The position numbers and the translations under genes are program-made. Of a DNA stretch of 64,000 nt, positions 26,515 to 35,748 are shown piece by piece. This stretch comes from Bombella dulcis (lineage in GTDB: Bacteria; Pseudomonadota; Alphaproteobacteria; Acetobacterales; Acetobacteraceae): NCBI RefSeq assembly GCF_026385505.1, contig NZ_JANIDV010000005.1:1-64000 (forward strand), in the 5' to 3' direction. The notes below the pieces were generated by a model. The model was given only the letters and a program-made list of their open reading frames with translations, ran no database searches and was not told the DNA's origin. The number at the start of each line of letters is the position of its first letter. Positions within the stretch are counted from its first letter, which is position 1.

Positions 26515-29253
26515 TTATCTGGCGGGAGCCGGCCCCATGATGATGCGGGCCATGTCCGCCGGGCGGATCCACCGGGCGAAGGCCTGCTGTACGTCCGTGG
26601 CCTTCATCTCATAAACGGCTCTGGCGGCCTTGTCCGGGCTGTCCAGCGGCAGGTCCAGATCAATCAGGGAGAGCCAGAGACCGGCGAGGGAGTCGAAGCT
26701 GGCCCGGTTCATCGGGAAGCTGCGGAGCAGGCTGGCCTTGGCCAGGTCCAGCATGTCGTCAGAGACGGGTTTCGTGCGCAGCCTGTTCAGGTCCTTCATG
26801 GCGAGGGCCTGGGCGGCGGAGACCTTGGCCGGGTCTGCCCCGAAGGTGATGGAGAAGCTGCTGCGGGTGCGCCCGTAGTTCAGGCTGCTGCCGACACCAT
26901 AGACATAGCCTGTACGGACACGGAGGTCCTGCATCAGCAGGGATGAGAAGCCATCGCCCAGAATGGTATTCCCTACGGCCAGAGCGTGCCGGTCCTGATT
27001 GGTGACGGTCAGCCCCAGTGTCTCGGTCAGGGTCACCTTGTCCTGAGACCGGCCAGGATCAGCAACGACCGTCCTGCTGGCACGGCTGAGTGGAACGGGC
27101 GGGAGGTCAACCTCCGGAGCCGTGCCTCTGGCCTGCCACCCTCCGAAAGCTGCCGTGATCTTCTGGACGGCATCTTCAGGGGTGATGTCCCCGATGATGA
27201 TGATGGTGGTCAGGTCAGGCCGGTAGGCCAGCTGATAATAGGCATTCACGTCACTGAGCTTGAGTGCCCGTATGCTGTCCGGCGTGGCTTCACGCAGGGT
27301 GGGGTCCTTGACGGGTACCAGGGCTTTCCTGATGGCCCGGCTGAAATGATAGGCCGGGGATTTCAGTGTACCCTGCTGGCTGCTGGCCTCCTGCTCCCGT
27401 GTGATGAGGAAGGCCTGGGCCGGGAAGGCGGGGTGGAGTTCATGTTCGGCCAGCAGGGACAGGCCCTGGCCGAAAGATTCCGTCAACGTGCTGAGGCTGA
27501 AACTGCTCCCGGCTTCTTCCTCGGCGGAAATGTCATCAAGGGCACGGGCCAGGGCCAGCCGGTCATGCTGCGTGCTGCCATAGAGGAAGAGACGGTCTGT
27601 CAGGGCGGCCACGCCTTCCTTGCCCGGAGGCTGTTCCAGTGCCGGATTCTGGCGGATGGTGCCGTACAGCTCGATCGTATGGCTCACATGTTCAGGCTGG
27701 ACGATCAGCCGGAGGCCGTTGGGCAGCGTGGTGGCGTATGGCTGCGGCGAGGCCGGGGGTAGGGTGAGGCGGGCGAGGGCCTTCTCAGCCCAGTCCGGCA
27801 GGGTGACGTGATCTTTGGGGGGATTGGCAAAGGATTCAGCCCCGCCGAACCCTTTGTCGGCCAGAGGCTTGCCGGAGTTGCTGGGTGTCAGCGTGGCACT
27901 GATGGCATGGCTGGGGTCCAGCCATTCCTGGGCCAGGGCGTCAATGTCCGCCTTGGTGACGGTCTGGAAGGCCCGGATCATGTCACGGGGGTTGCGCAGG
28001 TGCTGGATGGCCACAGCCTGTGACCAGCTTTCGGCCTGCCCGCTGATGCTGTTGGCGTTGAATTCCAGCGCAGCGATTTCACGCTTCCGGGCGGCTTCGA
28101 TGAGGTCTGCGGGCAGGCCGGAGGAGCGGTAATTTTCCAGAATGGAGGCCATTTTTACCCGGACAGGGTCAGGGTCTCCCCCCTGCGGGAAGACGGCATA
28201 GGCCGTGGCAATGCCCCCCTGTGCTTCCGGGTCGTACATGAAGCCGGTTTCGAGGGCCTTGCCCTGTGGCACGAGGGCGAACAGGTCGGCCCGCTGGCTG
28301 GCCAGCACGTCTGCCAGAAGGGTTGCCGCAGCATAGCGGGGGTCACGCTGTCCGGGCATCTGCCAGGCCAGCGTGACCAGTCCGGCCGGAAGGTCCGTCG
28401 GCAGGGACAGGGTCTGATGGGGGACGGGCTTTGGTGTGACCTGTGGGCGGTCCGGCAGGGTGCGAGTAGGCAGGGCACCAAAGGTGGCTTCAACCTTCTT
28501 CAGGGTTTCGGTCGGGTCCACATCCCCGGTAATGACCAGAACGGCGTTATTGGGGGCGTACCAGCTCTCATAGAACTGCCGCAGCTGATCAACCGTTGTG
28601 GAATCGAAGGAGGGACGGCTGCCCAGAGCATCGGCCTCGTACGGTGTGCCCTTGTAAAGCAGGCCCCTTACCTGTGAGAGGTAACGATAGATCGGGCTGG
28701 ACAGATCACGGGAGACTTCCTGCTCGATGGCACCCCGCTCATGGGCCCACTCATCCTTGCTCAGCGTCAGGCCCTCCATCCGGCCTGCTTCAATGCGCAG
28801 AAGGATGTCCAGATCACTGGCGGGGGCGGTGAAGTAATATTGCGTGACGTCCGCCGTCGTGTCGGCATTGTCATTATTGCCAAGCCGTGCGCTGAGTGTG
28901 GCCAGCTGGTCCCGGCTGAGAGACTTGGAACCATTGAACATCATATGTTCCAGCGCATGGGCCGTGCCGGGGAAGCCTCTGGGGGCGTCAACGGACCCGA
29001 CCTCATAATTCATCATGGTCTGCACGACCGGAGCCAGATGATTCTGGACGATGATGACACGCAGGCCGTTTGTCAGCGTGGCCCGGGTGACGCCTTCCTC
29101 ATCACCGGACGTGGTGGAGATGGTGCTGGCTTTTGCCGGAGCAGGCTGGGAGGGAGCTGCCGTATCGGCCAGGGCAGGCAGGGCCGTGAGGCTGGTGGTC
29201 AGAAGGGAGGCCGCAAGCAGGGCCGGGCGGAACAGTGAAGCGGGCAGAGCCAT
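26515..29253 (-). CDS. Insulinase-family (M16) zinc peptidase, two-domain
   Basis: A periplasmic metalloprotease of 912 aa with a signal peptide ending near ALA-DT. The inverted zinc motif HxxEH is HALEHMMF at about residue 105, and the distal Glu ligand is in [12 protein letters not shown]. The N-terminal half is thus catalytic. The C-terminal half (from about 480) repeats the fold without the zinc motif and carries the Arg/Tyr region near [13 protein letters not shown]. Active and inactive halves, often separate genes, are fused here. The start has AAGGAT upstream. The substrate is unknown; peptides or misfolded exported proteins are likely. Confidence 0.92.
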   Translation of the reverse strand: MALPASLFRPALLAASLLTTSLTALPALADTAAPSQPAPAKASTISTTSGDEEGVTRATLTNGLRVIIVQNHLAPVVQTMMNYEVGSVDAPRGFPGTAHALEHMMFNGSKSLSRDQLATLSARLGNNDNADTTADVTQYYFTAPASDLDILLRIEAGRMEGLTLSKDEWAHERGAIEQEVSRDLSSPIYRYLSQVRGLLYKGTPYEADALGSRPSFDSTTVDQLRQFYESWYAPNNAVLVITGDVDPTETLKKVEATFGALPTRTLPDRPQVTPKPVPHQTLSLPTDLPAGLVTLAWQMPGQRDPRYAAATLLADVLASQRADLFALVPQGKALETGFMYDPEAQGGIATAYAVFPQGGDPDPVRVKMASILENYRSSGLPADLIEAARKREIAALEFNANSISGQAESWSQAVAIQHLRNPRDMIRAFQTVTKADIDALAQEWLDPSHAISATLTPSNSGKPLADKGFGGAESFANPPKDHVTLPDWAEKALARLTLPPASPQPYATTLPNGLRLIVQPEHVSHTIELYGTIRQNPALEQPPGKEGVAALTDRLFLYGSTQHDRLALARALDDISAEEEAGSSFSLSTLTESFGQGLSLLAEHELHPAFPAQAFLITREQEASSQQGTLKSPAYHFSRAIRKALVPVKDPTLREATPDSIRALKLSDVNAYYQLAYRPDLTTIIIIGDITPEDAVQKITAAFGGWQARGTAPEVDLPPVPLSRASRTVVADPGRSQDKVTLTETLGLTVTNQDRHALAVGNTILGDGFSSLLMQDLRVRTGYVYGVGSSLNYGRTRSSFSITFGADPAKVSAAQALAMKDLNRLRTKPVSDDMLDLAKASLLRSFPMNRASFDSLAGLWLSLIDLDLPLDSPDKAARAVYEMKATDVQQAFARWIRPADMARIIMGPAPAR

Positions 29254-29400
29254 GAGGGCTACGCATCCTTTCAGCAGGGGAAGGTTGTCGTCTGTTTTCG
29301 GTGTGTCGGTGACATATCGTCAAGGGGGCGTGTTCTGTTATAGTCGCAGCCAGAACAGATCATGCTGGGCAGGGCATGATACCAGAGAAAGGGAGACAGG

Positions 29401-29931
29401 ATGAAGGAGGGGGTTCTTCAGGCACTGGATGATTTCATTCTGGACAGGCTGTTCCAGCCTGTGGCGGACCGTATGCCCGAGAGCATGTCGGCCTGGAGCA
29501 TAGGGATCAATTTTGAACTTGGTTCCGTCATCCTCCAGTTTGCCTGCATTGCGGCACCGCTGGCCCTGTATGGAGGGTCCCTCAGTGAAAGCGTGCAGTC
29601 CGTCCTGATCCTGTTATGCAGTGTCGTCCTGTTCATCGGGTTCCAGCGGTTCCGTCCCCTGGTGAGGCCCAACACGCTCAATCCTCTCCGTCCGCTCATG
29701 CGGAGCCTGCGGCTGGTCTGTCTGGCCTTTCTTGTTTATGAGACGATATCCGTTCTTGTCTCCCCGGCCTCTCCATCCATGTGGCTGTGGAACCGTCTGG
29801 GTCTGCTGTCGCAGCTGGCTTTCGTGACGGGGCTGTATTTCATGGCCTGCCAGCCCCGCCCGCCGGGTGAAGAGCGCAGGACCAGGACACGTCTTGCCGA
29901 GCTGAGGGGGACCGTGACAGATGGTATCTGA
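29401..29931 (+). CDS. Small integral membrane protein, unknown
   Basis: A 176-residue protein starting at ATG 29401 with GGGAGA upstream. It has three or four hydrophobic helices (FELGSVILQFACIAAPLALY; VQSVLILLCSVVLFIGF; LVCLAFLVYETISVLV; LGLLSQLAFVTGLYFMA) and a charged C-terminal tail. I recognise no family. It overlaps the following MliC-like gene by 11 bp, so both are probably made from one transcript, which suggests an envelope role. Confidence 0.7.
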   Translation: MKEGVLQALDDFILDRLFQPVADRMPESMSAWSIGINFELGSVILQFACIAAPLALYGGSLSESVQSVLILLCSVVLFIGFQRFRPLVRPNTLNPLRPLMRSLRLVCLAFLVYETISVLVSPASPSMWLWNRLGLLSQLAFVTGLYFMACQPRPPGEERRTRTRLAELRGTVTDGI

Positions 29932-30457
29932 CAGAGTGAAGGCGATGGCCGCATGGGGGCTGCTGGGCGTGGCCTTTTGGGGCGGCCCTGTTCTGGCAGA
30001 TGATGTTGCCGGTTCTGGTGCGTCTGCTTCTTCAGGAGGACGGGCTGTGCATGGTGCATCTCATGGCGGGTCTGGCCCAGCACATAGGGTGGATAATCAT
30101 CTGCTCATTCCTCTTCCTGCTGATGAAGTCGTGGGGCGGCAGGATGTCGAGTACACATGCAGCCTTGATGAGAAGAAGGCTGGTGATGATGTCCGTTCCC
30201 TGCGGATGTCCCTGCCTGCGGACTGTTTTTCGGTGACCTATCTGAGTGCGGACATCATGGCTCTGGCTGTTCTGCCCGTGGATGGCAGGGTGATGGTCTT
30301 TGCCAATGTCGTGGCGGGTGATGGGGCCAAATATGTGGGGGACCGTTACAGCTGGTGGGCCAGGGGCGATCAGGTCACTTTTGCCCGGGAGGACAAGGAA
30401 GGCGTGTCCTTTACCTGTCACGTTGTTCCGTCTGTCGGGAAACCAGCCGATCACTGA
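29921..30457 (+). CDS. Exported MliC-like C-type lysozyme inhibitor domain protein
   Basis: The protein (178 aa) has a signal peptide ending near VLA-DD, a Gly/Ser/His-rich spacer, and a C-terminal domain with VEYTCSLDEK, FSVTYLSADIMALAVLP, the GDGAKYVGDRYSWWARGDQV segment and FTCHVV. The GxGxxY-x-x-WW-x-KGD-like pattern and the two outer Cys match the MliC/PliC fold that blocks C-type lysozyme. It lacks a lipobox Cys, so it is periplasmic rather than lipoprotein-anchored. Translation is coupled to the upstream membrane protein. A terminator follows 30 bp after the stop. Confidence 0.7.
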   Translation: MVSDRVKAMAAWGLLGVAFWGGPVLADDVAGSGASASSGGRAVHGASHGGSGPAHRVDNHLLIPLPADEVVGRQDVEYTCSLDEKKAGDDVRSLRMSLPADCFSVTYLSADIMALAVLPVDGRVMVFANVVAGDGAKYVGDRYSWWARGDQVTFAREDKEGVSFTCHVVPSVGKPADH

Positions 30458-30486
30458 TCCAGCGGGATGACTGGATGAGCATACAG

Positions 30487-30516
30487 AAAAGGGCTCCCCG
30501 GTGAGGGAGCCCTTTT
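30487..30516 (+). terminator. Rho-independent terminator after the MliC-like gene
   Basis: Perfect 12-bp arms AAAAGGGCTCCC / GGGAGCCCTTTT with loop CGGTGA, followed by CATG. A-run and T-run are part of the stem, so it may act on both strands. Confidence 0.85.
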
Positions 30517-30548
30517 CATGTGGAGGAGACTGTTCTAAATCGCCCCCC

Positions 30549-30598
30549 GGAACCCGGCTTCATTGGATGGATCGTGCTAGGTAACGAAGCCGGGTTCC
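30549..30598. repeat. Perfect 13-bp inverted repeat with a long loop downstream of metE
   Basis: Arms GGAACCCGGCTTC (30549-30561) and GAAGCCGGGTTCC (30586-30598) enclose 24 nt. It lies 12 bp past the metE stop, in the place of a terminator, but lacks a T-run on either strand and the loop is unusually long for one. Confidence 0.6.
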
Positions 30599-30610
30599 AT
30601 CTCTCAGCCT

Positions 30611-32938
30611 TCAGCCACGCAGGATTTCGGCAGCTTTGACCATGTTGGTGATGGCCGGGCGGACTTCCTTCCAGTTACGGGTCTTCAGGCCACAATCAGG
30701 GTTCACCCAGAGCTGGCGGCGGGGCACCTTCTTTTCAGCGGCACGCAGCAGCTCGACCATTTCTTCGACGGACGGGACACGGGGGGAATGAATGTCATAC
30801 ACGCCCGGGCCGATCTCGGCGGGGTACTTGTGGTCGGTGAAGGCTTCCAACAGTTCCATCTTGGAGCGTGCCGTCTCAATGGAGATCACGTCAGCATCCA
30901 TGTCGGCGATGGCCCGGATGATGTCGTTGAACTCGGAGTAGCACATATGGGTGTGGATCTGTGTCCTGTCCTGCACGCCGCTGGCCGTGACACGGAAGCT
31001 CTCCACTGCCCAGTCCAGATAGTGCTGCCAGTCCTTGCGGCGCAGGGGGAGACCTTCACGCAGGGCGGCTTCGTCAATCTGGATGACGGGGCAGCCAGCC
31101 TTCTCAAGGTCCTGCACTTCGTCACGGATGGCGAAGGCGATCTGACGGCAGGTTTCGGAACGCGGCTGATCGTCACGGACGAAGGACCAGTTCAGGATCG
31201 TGACCGGGCCTGTCAGCATCCCCTTGACCGGCTTTTTGGAGCAGGACTGCGCATACTGCCACCAGTCGAGCGTCATGGCTGCCGGACGGGAGACATCACC
31301 GAAGATGATGGGCGGACGGACATAGCGGGAGCCATAGGACTGCACCCAGGCATGTTTGGTGAAGACGAAGCCTGACAGCTTCTCACCAAAATACTGCACC
31401 ATGTCGTTACGCTCGAACTCACCATGCACGAGCACGTCCAGCCCGACCTCTTCCTGCCACTTGATGGCGGATTCCGTTTCCTTCTGAAGGAAAGCCACAT
31501 AATCCTGTGTGGAGAGTTCCTTCTTGGCGTGGCGGGCACGGGCCTGACGCACTTCCTTCGTCTGCGGGAAGGAGCCGATGGTGGTGGTAGGGAAGAGTGG
31601 CAGCTTCAGGGCCTCTTCCTGTGCCTTCTGGCGGACAGGGAAGGTGGACTGACGCTGTGTCAGCTTGGCATCCTTCTGGGCGGCACGTTTCTTCACATCC
31701 TGATTATGGATGCGTGTGGAGGTGCGGCGGCTTTCGGCAGCAGCATCGGAAGCATCCAGAATGGCCTTCACGCTGTCATGGCCTTCATTGAGGGCCTTGG
31801 CGATGGTGGCGAGTTCCGCAATCTTCTGTACGGCGAAGGCCAGCCAGTTCTTCACCTCGGCATCCAGCTGCGTTTCACGCTCCAGATCAATCGGGGTGTG
31901 CAGCAGGGAGCAGGACGGTGCCACGATGATGTCACGCTTGGCGGCAACCGGAGCGATGTGCTTCAGAATCTTGGAAAGGTCAGCTTTCCAGATGTTCCGG
32001 CCATTGATCACGCCGAGGGAGAGCAGCAGGTCCGGGCGTGCCTTGGCAACAACCTCTTCCAGCTGGTGCGGGGCACGGACCAGATCAACATGCAGACCAT
32101 GAACCGGCAGGGACAGGGCCGTGTCCAGATTGTCACCCAGACCACCGAAATAGGTCGTTAGCAGCAGCTTGATGTCCGGAACGGCACTGGTGAGGCTCTG
32201 ATAGGCAAGGGCGAAGGCCTTGCGGGCAGCGTCATCAAGGTCCAGCACCAGCGTCGGCTCGTCAATCTGGACCCATTCGGCACCCGCCTGACGCAGCTCA
32301 CGCAGCACCTCCGTATAGACGGACAGCAGGGCAGGCAGCAGGTCCAGCTTGTTGAAGGCCTTGCCGTGTGCCTTGCCCAGCAGCAGGAAGCTCACCGGCC
32401 CCAGCAGGACAGGGCGTGTCTCGATGCCCTGAGCCTTGGCTTCCTTATATTCGTCAATGATCTTGGTGGAGGAGAGGCTGAAGCTCTGGCCTTCCCTGAA
32501 TTCCGGCACGAGGTAGTGATAGTTCGTGTCGAACCACTTCGTCATTTCCGCAGCGGGAACATCGGTGGCTGCATGGTGATGGCAGGAACAGTCTGCGTGA
32601 CCTTCGGCCACCTCACCACCGGTAACCTGACGGCCACGGGCGATGGCGAAATAGGTGGTGAGGTCCACCTTGCCGCCCTTGTGGCCATAAATTTCCGGCA
32701 CGGCTCCGACCAGCGCACTGGTGTCCAGCACATGGTCATAGAGGGAGAAGTCGTTGGAAGGGATGATGTCCGCTCCCTGTTCCTTCTGGCGGGTCCAGTT
32801 CTCCTTGCGGAGGCCGGCAGCCGTCTGGAGCAGCTCGGTCTCGCTGCTGTTGCCGGCCCAGAAACTTTCCAGAGCCTTCTTCAGTTCACGGCGGCCACCG
32901 ATACGGGGAAAGCCCAATGTTGCGACGCGTACGGTCAT
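30611..32938 (-). CDS. metE: Cobalamin-independent methionine synthase
   Basis: MetE transfers the methyl of 5-methyltetrahydrofolate (triglutamate) to homocysteine. The start MTVRVATLGFPRIG is chosen because AGGAGG lies 8 nt upstream; the longer open frame to 33043 is leader RNA. The N-terminal half is the duplicated barrel. The C-terminal catalytic barrel shows the zinc ligands in HTHMCYSEF and in NPDCGLK, with a Glu ligand between. The length is 775 aa. It diverges from an ArsR-methyltransferase regulator and metF, which makes methyltetrahydrofolate, so a complete methyl-supply unit is visible. Regulation probably acts through the palindrome at 33184-33207 and the leader at 32958-33093. 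Confidence 0.97.
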   Translation of the reverse strand: MTVRVATLGFPRIGGRRELKKALESFWAGNSSETELLQTAAGLRKENWTRQKEQGADIIPSNDFSLYDHVLDTSALVGAVPEIYGHKGGKVDLTTYFAIARGRQVTGGEVAEGHADCSCHHHAATDVPAAEMTKWFDTNYHYLVPEFREGQSFSLSSTKIIDEYKEAKAQGIETRPVLLGPVSFLLLGKAHGKAFNKLDLLPALLSVYTEVLRELRQAGAEWVQIDEPTLVLDLDDAARKAFALAYQSLTSAVPDIKLLLTTYFGGLGDNLDTALSLPVHGLHVDLVRAPHQLEEVVAKARPDLLLSLGVINGRNIWKADLSKILKHIAPVAAKRDIIVAPSCSLLHTPIDLERETQLDAEVKNWLAFAVQKIAELATIAKALNEGHDSVKAILDASDAAAESRRTSTRIHNQDVKKRAAQKDAKLTQRQSTFPVRQKAQEEALKLPLFPTTTIGSFPQTKEVRQARARHAKKELSTQDYVAFLQKETESAIKWQEEVGLDVLVHGEFERNDMVQYFGEKLSGFVFTKHAWVQSYGSRYVRPPIIFGDVSRPAAMTLDWWQYAQSCSKKPVKGMLTGPVTILNWSFVRDDQPRSETCRQIAFAIRDEVQDLEKAGCPVIQIDEAALREGLPLRRKDWQHYLDWAVESFRVTASGVQDRTQIHTHMCYSEFNDIIRAIADMDADVISIETARSKMELLEAFTDHKYPAEIGPGVYDIHSPRVPSVEEMVELLRAAEKKVPRRQLWVNPDCGLKTRNWKEVRPAITNMVKAAEILRG

Positions 32939-32957
32939 GACATGCCTCCTGGCGTTT

Positions 32958-33044
32958 GGCGGGGACCGGTCCATTTGCCTTCCACCACCCTGCGGGGAAC
33001 CCGCAGGGGGAGAAAGGCAAACGGGCGGGAGTCTGTGCCCCACC
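32958..33044 (-). promoter_or_regulatory. Nested stem-loop in the metE 5' leader
   Basis: Three nested stems are visible on the metE strand: GGTGGGG (33038-33044) with CCCCGCC (32958-32964, one G-U pair), TTTGCCTT (33014-33021) with AAGGCAAA (32974-32981), and CCCTGCGGG (33000-33008) with CCCGCAGGG (32988-32996) with a 3-nt loop. The structure ends 8 nt before the metE Shine-Dalgarno sequence (32945-32950). No known riboswitch consensus was recognised. Confidence 0.5.
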
Positions 33045-33045
33045 G

Positions 33046-33093
33046 AAAAAGATCAGGACTGCCTCAGGTGAGGCAGCCGGGAGATGCGTCCTG
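33046..33093 (-). terminator. Attenuator-like hairpin with T-run in the metE leader
   Basis: On the metE strand CAGGA (33089-33093) pairs with TCCTG (33054-33058). Inside is a perfect CTGCCTC / GAGGCAG hairpin with a 4-nt loop and an 11-nt bulge on one side. The stem is followed by ATC and then TTTTT (33046-33050). It lies between the likely metE promoter and the gene. Confidence 0.45.
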
Positions 33094-33183
33094 CCCGCTC
33101 TCATGAAGGATGGAGAAGCGGGCCGGGGTGCGTTTCGGGAACCAGAAGTGGCAGGGCTTTTTAAATGTGTCAACAGATATTGC

Positions 33184-33207
33184 ATATATAATGAAGTCAT
33201 TATATAT
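33184..33207. promoter_or_regulatory. Perfect palindromic operator candidate, arsR/metF - metE
   Basis: Arms ATATATAATGA and TCATTATATAT are perfect 11-bp complements separated by AG. The site lies 7 bp before the start of the ArsR-family gene and in the interval shared with divergent metE. ArsR-family dimers commonly bind AT-rich palindromes of this size, and regulators of this type that control methionine/SAH metabolism are known in Proteobacteria. Confidence 0.7.
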
Positions 33208-33214
33208 AGTTTGT

Positions 33215-34183
33215 ATGGATCGTGCTCTTATAATCTTTCAGGCTCTTGCAGAGCCGACACGTTTGAGAATTTTGCGCCTGTTGCGTGAAATGGAGTTGTC
33301 AGTTGGCGAACTGGCTCAGGTTCTGGGCCAGAGCCAGCCGCGGGTCTCCCGGCATGTAAAGGTGCTGGCCGAGGCCGAACTGGTGGAACGCCGCAAGGAA
33401 GGAAGCTGGGTTTTTCTTGCCCTCGGGGATGAGAATGATCTGGAACCCATCTTTGCAGCGTTGGACCATTGGCGGCGTTATCATGAAGAGGATGATGACG
33501 AGATGGGCCGGGCGGACCGGCAACGCCTCCAGGCCGTGCGCAATGTCCGTATGGGTGAGGCCGAGGATTGGTTTGAGGTCCATGCAGCGGAGTGGGATGC
33601 GATTCGTTCCCTGCATGTTTCGGAACAGTCCGTCGAGTCGGCCATCATGAGACTGGTGGGCGACGGGCCGCTCGGTCGTGTTGTGGATATCGGGACAGGA
33701 ACCGGGCGTATGCTCGAGCTTCTGGCCCTGCAGTGCGAAAGTGCCATCGGGTTTGACCGCAGCCCCTCCATGCTGAGGCTGGCCAGGGTCAAGCTGGAAG
33801 AGAACCGGACGGCCGATGGGGAAGAGATCAAGCTGCGGCAGGGGAATTTCTATGCCCTGCCACTGGCTGCCGGTTCGGCGGATCTGACCATCCTGCACCA
33901 GGCGTTGCGCTATGCGCAGCATCCGGCTGCCGTCATTGCCGAGTCGGCCCGGATTCTCAGTCCCGGCGGGCGCCTGCTGGTGGTGGATTTCGCCCTGCAT
34001 GACCGTGAGGAACTCCGCACGCGGGATGCTCACATGTATCTCGGCTTCAGTGATGAACGTATGCGCCAATGGTTCGAGGCGGCAGGGCTGGACATGGATG
34101 CCCCTGTCTCTCTCGACGGAGAATTGACGGTAAAGCTCTGGATGGGCCGCTTGCCGTCGGATCAGCAATCAAGGGTTACATAG
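33215..34183 (+). CDS. ArsR-family regulator fused to SAM-dependent methyltransferase domain
   Basis: The start MDRALIIFQALAEPTRLRIL is the canonical opening of an ArsR winged helix; the ATG at 33215 has no Shine-Dalgarno sequence and may be leaderless. Residues 1-95 form the DNA-binding domain (LSVGELAQVLGQSQPRVSRH). Residues about 105-310 are a class I methyltransferase fold with VVDIGTGTGRMLELLA as SAM-binding motif I and an LLVVDF strand. Such fusions probably sense SAM or SAH rather than methylate. Its place between metE and metF and the palindrome over its start point to an autoregulated controller of methionine synthesis. Effector and sign of control are inferred. Confidence 0.85.
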   Translation: MDRALIIFQALAEPTRLRILRLLREMELSVGELAQVLGQSQPRVSRHVKVLAEAELVERRKEGSWVFLALGDENDLEPIFAALDHWRRYHEEDDDEMGRADRQRLQAVRNVRMGEAEDWFEVHAAEWDAIRSLHVSEQSVESAIMRLVGDGPLGRVVDIGTGTGRMLELLALQCESAIGFDRSPSMLRLARVKLEENRTADGEEIKLRQGNFYALPLAAGSADLTILHQALRYAQHPAAVIAESARILSPGGRLLVVDFALHDREELRTRDAHMYLGFSDERMRQWFEAAGLDMDAPVSLDGELTVKLWMGRLPSDQQSRVT

Positions 34184-34209
34184 AACCGTATGTAAAAGGA
34201 ACTGGCATC

Positions 34210-35088
34210 ATGCCTGAGGTCTCATTTGAATTTTTCCCGGCGAAGACGGATGAAAAGGCCGCCGCCCTGCTGCGTGTCGCCCGGAGGCTTACCGCCTATG
34301 AGCCACGCTTCATGTCCGTCACCTATGGGGCTGGCGGTTCTTCCCGGGACCGTACTCTTGAGACCCTGCGGCAGATGTCAGGGAAGGTGTCCACGCCACT
34401 GGCAGGGCATCTCACCTGCGTGAATGCGTCCCGTGGGGAAGTGGATGACGTGGCCAGAGCCTACTGGGAGATTGGCGTCAGGCACATCGTGGCCCTGCGG
34501 GGAGACCCGCCTGTTGCAAAGGGAGCGGCTCCCGTTCCTTATGTGCCGCATCCGGATGGGTACCGGTATGCAGCGGACCTTGTGGCAGGGCTGAAGAAAA
34601 TTGCCCCGTTTGAAATTTCCGTGGCGGCCTATCCTGAGACTCATCCTGAGGCGGTGTCATCCAGCTCTGACATTGACCATCTGAAGGAGAAGTTCGATGC
34701 CGGGGCCGACCGGGCCATCACGCAGTTCTTTTTCGACCCGGAGAGTTTCCTGCGTTTCCGGGACCGGGCGGTGAAGGCGGGGATCACGAAGCCGATCGTG
34801 CCGGGAATCCTGCCGATTGGCCGGGCCTCACAGGCGTGGCGTTTTGCCAGAATGTGTGGGGCATCCGTGCCGGATGAGCTGAAGGCCCTGTTTGAGGGCG
34901 TGGACGATCTGGCCCCGATCCGGTCCCGCCTGAGTGCCGTGGTGACGGACCGCATCTGCCAGAGGCTTGGTGCGGAAGGGGTGGAGCATTTCCATTTCTA
35001 CACGCTCAACCAGAGTGCGCCGACATCGACCCTCTGTACGCTTCTGGGGCGGCAGCGTTCTCATGCACTGGTTGAGAATGTTGCCTGA
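34210..35088 (+). CDS. metF: 5,10-methylenetetrahydrofolate reductase
   Basis: MetF is a flavoprotein that makes 5-methyltetrahydrofolate, the methyl donor for MetE. The start MPEVSFEFFPAKTDEK at 34210 has AAGGA upstream; the longer frame runs back into the regulator gene. Motifs: SVTYGAGGSSRDRT, HLTCVN, ALRGDPP (folate/FAD site), ISVAAYPETHPEA, and GADRAITQFFFDPE. The length is 292 aa, as expected. It is 26 bp after the ArsR-methyltransferase gene and surely in the same operon. Between them is a small inverted repeat TTACATA / TATGTAA (34176-34195). Confidence 0.95.
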   Translation: MPEVSFEFFPAKTDEKAAALLRVARRLTAYEPRFMSVTYGAGGSSRDRTLETLRQMSGKVSTPLAGHLTCVNASRGEVDDVARAYWEIGVRHIVALRGDPPVAKGAAPVPYVPHPDGYRYAADLVAGLKKIAPFEISVAAYPETHPEAVSSSSDIDHLKEKFDAGADRAITQFFFDPESFLRFRDRAVKAGITKPIVPGILPIGRASQAWRFARMCGASVPDELKALFEGVDDLAPIRSRLSAVVTDRICQRLGAEGVEHFHFYTLNQSAPTSTLCTLLGRQRSHALVENVA

Positions 35089-35106
35089 GAGGCAGGAACC
35101 GGCATG

Positions 35107-35148
35107 AAAAAAGCCCCGCTCCCTGTTTTCTAGGGGCGGGGCTTTTTT
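35107..35148. terminator. Bidirectional terminator between metF and infC
   Basis: Perfect 13-bp arms AAAAAAGCCCCGC / GCGGGGCTTTTTT with a 16-nt loop. A-run and T-run flank the GC core, between convergent genes. Confidence 0.9.
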
Positions 35149-35193
35149 CATGGGGCAATCCGTGGCCGACTTGTCAGAGGCCAGCCATGAAGA

Positions 35194-35748
35194 TCACTTG
35201 GTGTCCCGCTGCTTGCTGGGAGCCAGAATCATAATCATCTGACGGTTCTCAAGCCGGGGCATCTGTTCAGCCTTGGCGATGTCATCCACGGACTCACGGA
35301 TGCGGTGCATCATCTTGGCACCGAGGTCCTGATGGGCAACTTCACGGCCCTTGAAGCGCAGGGAAACCTTGACCTTGTCGCCTTCCTCCAGGAAGGAGCG
35401 CACGGCCTTGGCCTTGGTCTGGAAGTCATGCTCGCCCGTACCGGGGCGGACCTTCACTTCCTTGATTTCAATGACCTTCTGTTTCTTGCGGGCTTCGTTA
35501 CGCTTTTTCTGCTGTTCGTATTTGAACTTGCCGTAATCGAGGATCTTCGCAACCGGAGGCTCCGCCGTCGGGCTGATTTCCAGAAGGTCCAGCCCCTCGG
35601 AGAAAGCACGGGACAGGGCCTCGCGCGTCGACATGATGCCGATCATTTCGCCTTCGGCGTCGATAACACGTACCTGCGGCACTCGGATCTCTTCATTGAC
35701 ACGCGGCCCATCGCGGTTCGGGGCGGCATGAAACGGCGGTCTAGCTAT
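35194..35748 (-). CDS. infC: Translation initiation factor IF-3, probable AUA start
   Basis: IF-3 binds the 30S subunit and checks start-codon choice. The body is unmistakable: GPRVNEEIRVPQVRVIDAEG, KILDYGKFKYEQQKK, KEVKVRPGTGEHDFQTKAK, and VSLRFKGREVAH. An ATG at 35754 is preceded immediately by AGGAG, with no spacing, which is unworkable. Two codons on, ATA (35746-35748) stands 6 nt after AGGAG. infC is known for non-canonical starts (AUU in E. coli) that let IF-3 control its own synthesis, so I place the start at the ATA. The mature protein differs by only two residues. It follows thrS in the same orientation. Confidence 0.93.
   Translation of the reverse strand: MARPPFHAAPNRDGPRVNEEIRVPQVRVIDAEGEMIGIMSTREALSRAFSEGLDLLEISPTAEPPVAKILDYGKFKYEQQKKRNEARKKQKVIEIKEVKVRPGTGEHDFQTKAKAVRSFLEEGDKVKVSLRFKGREVAHQDLGAKMMHRIRESVDDIAKAEQMPRLENRQMIMILAPSKQRDTK

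Noticed and set aside
32939..33120. Cobalamin or SAM riboswitch upstream of metE
   Set aside because: Segments such as GGAAGGC and CCAGGAGG look superficially like B12-box parts, but the order and the other conserved boxes (GCCACTG, CCCGCNACTG) are absent; AGGAGG is simply the metE ribosome binding site. Kept only as an unassigned structure.
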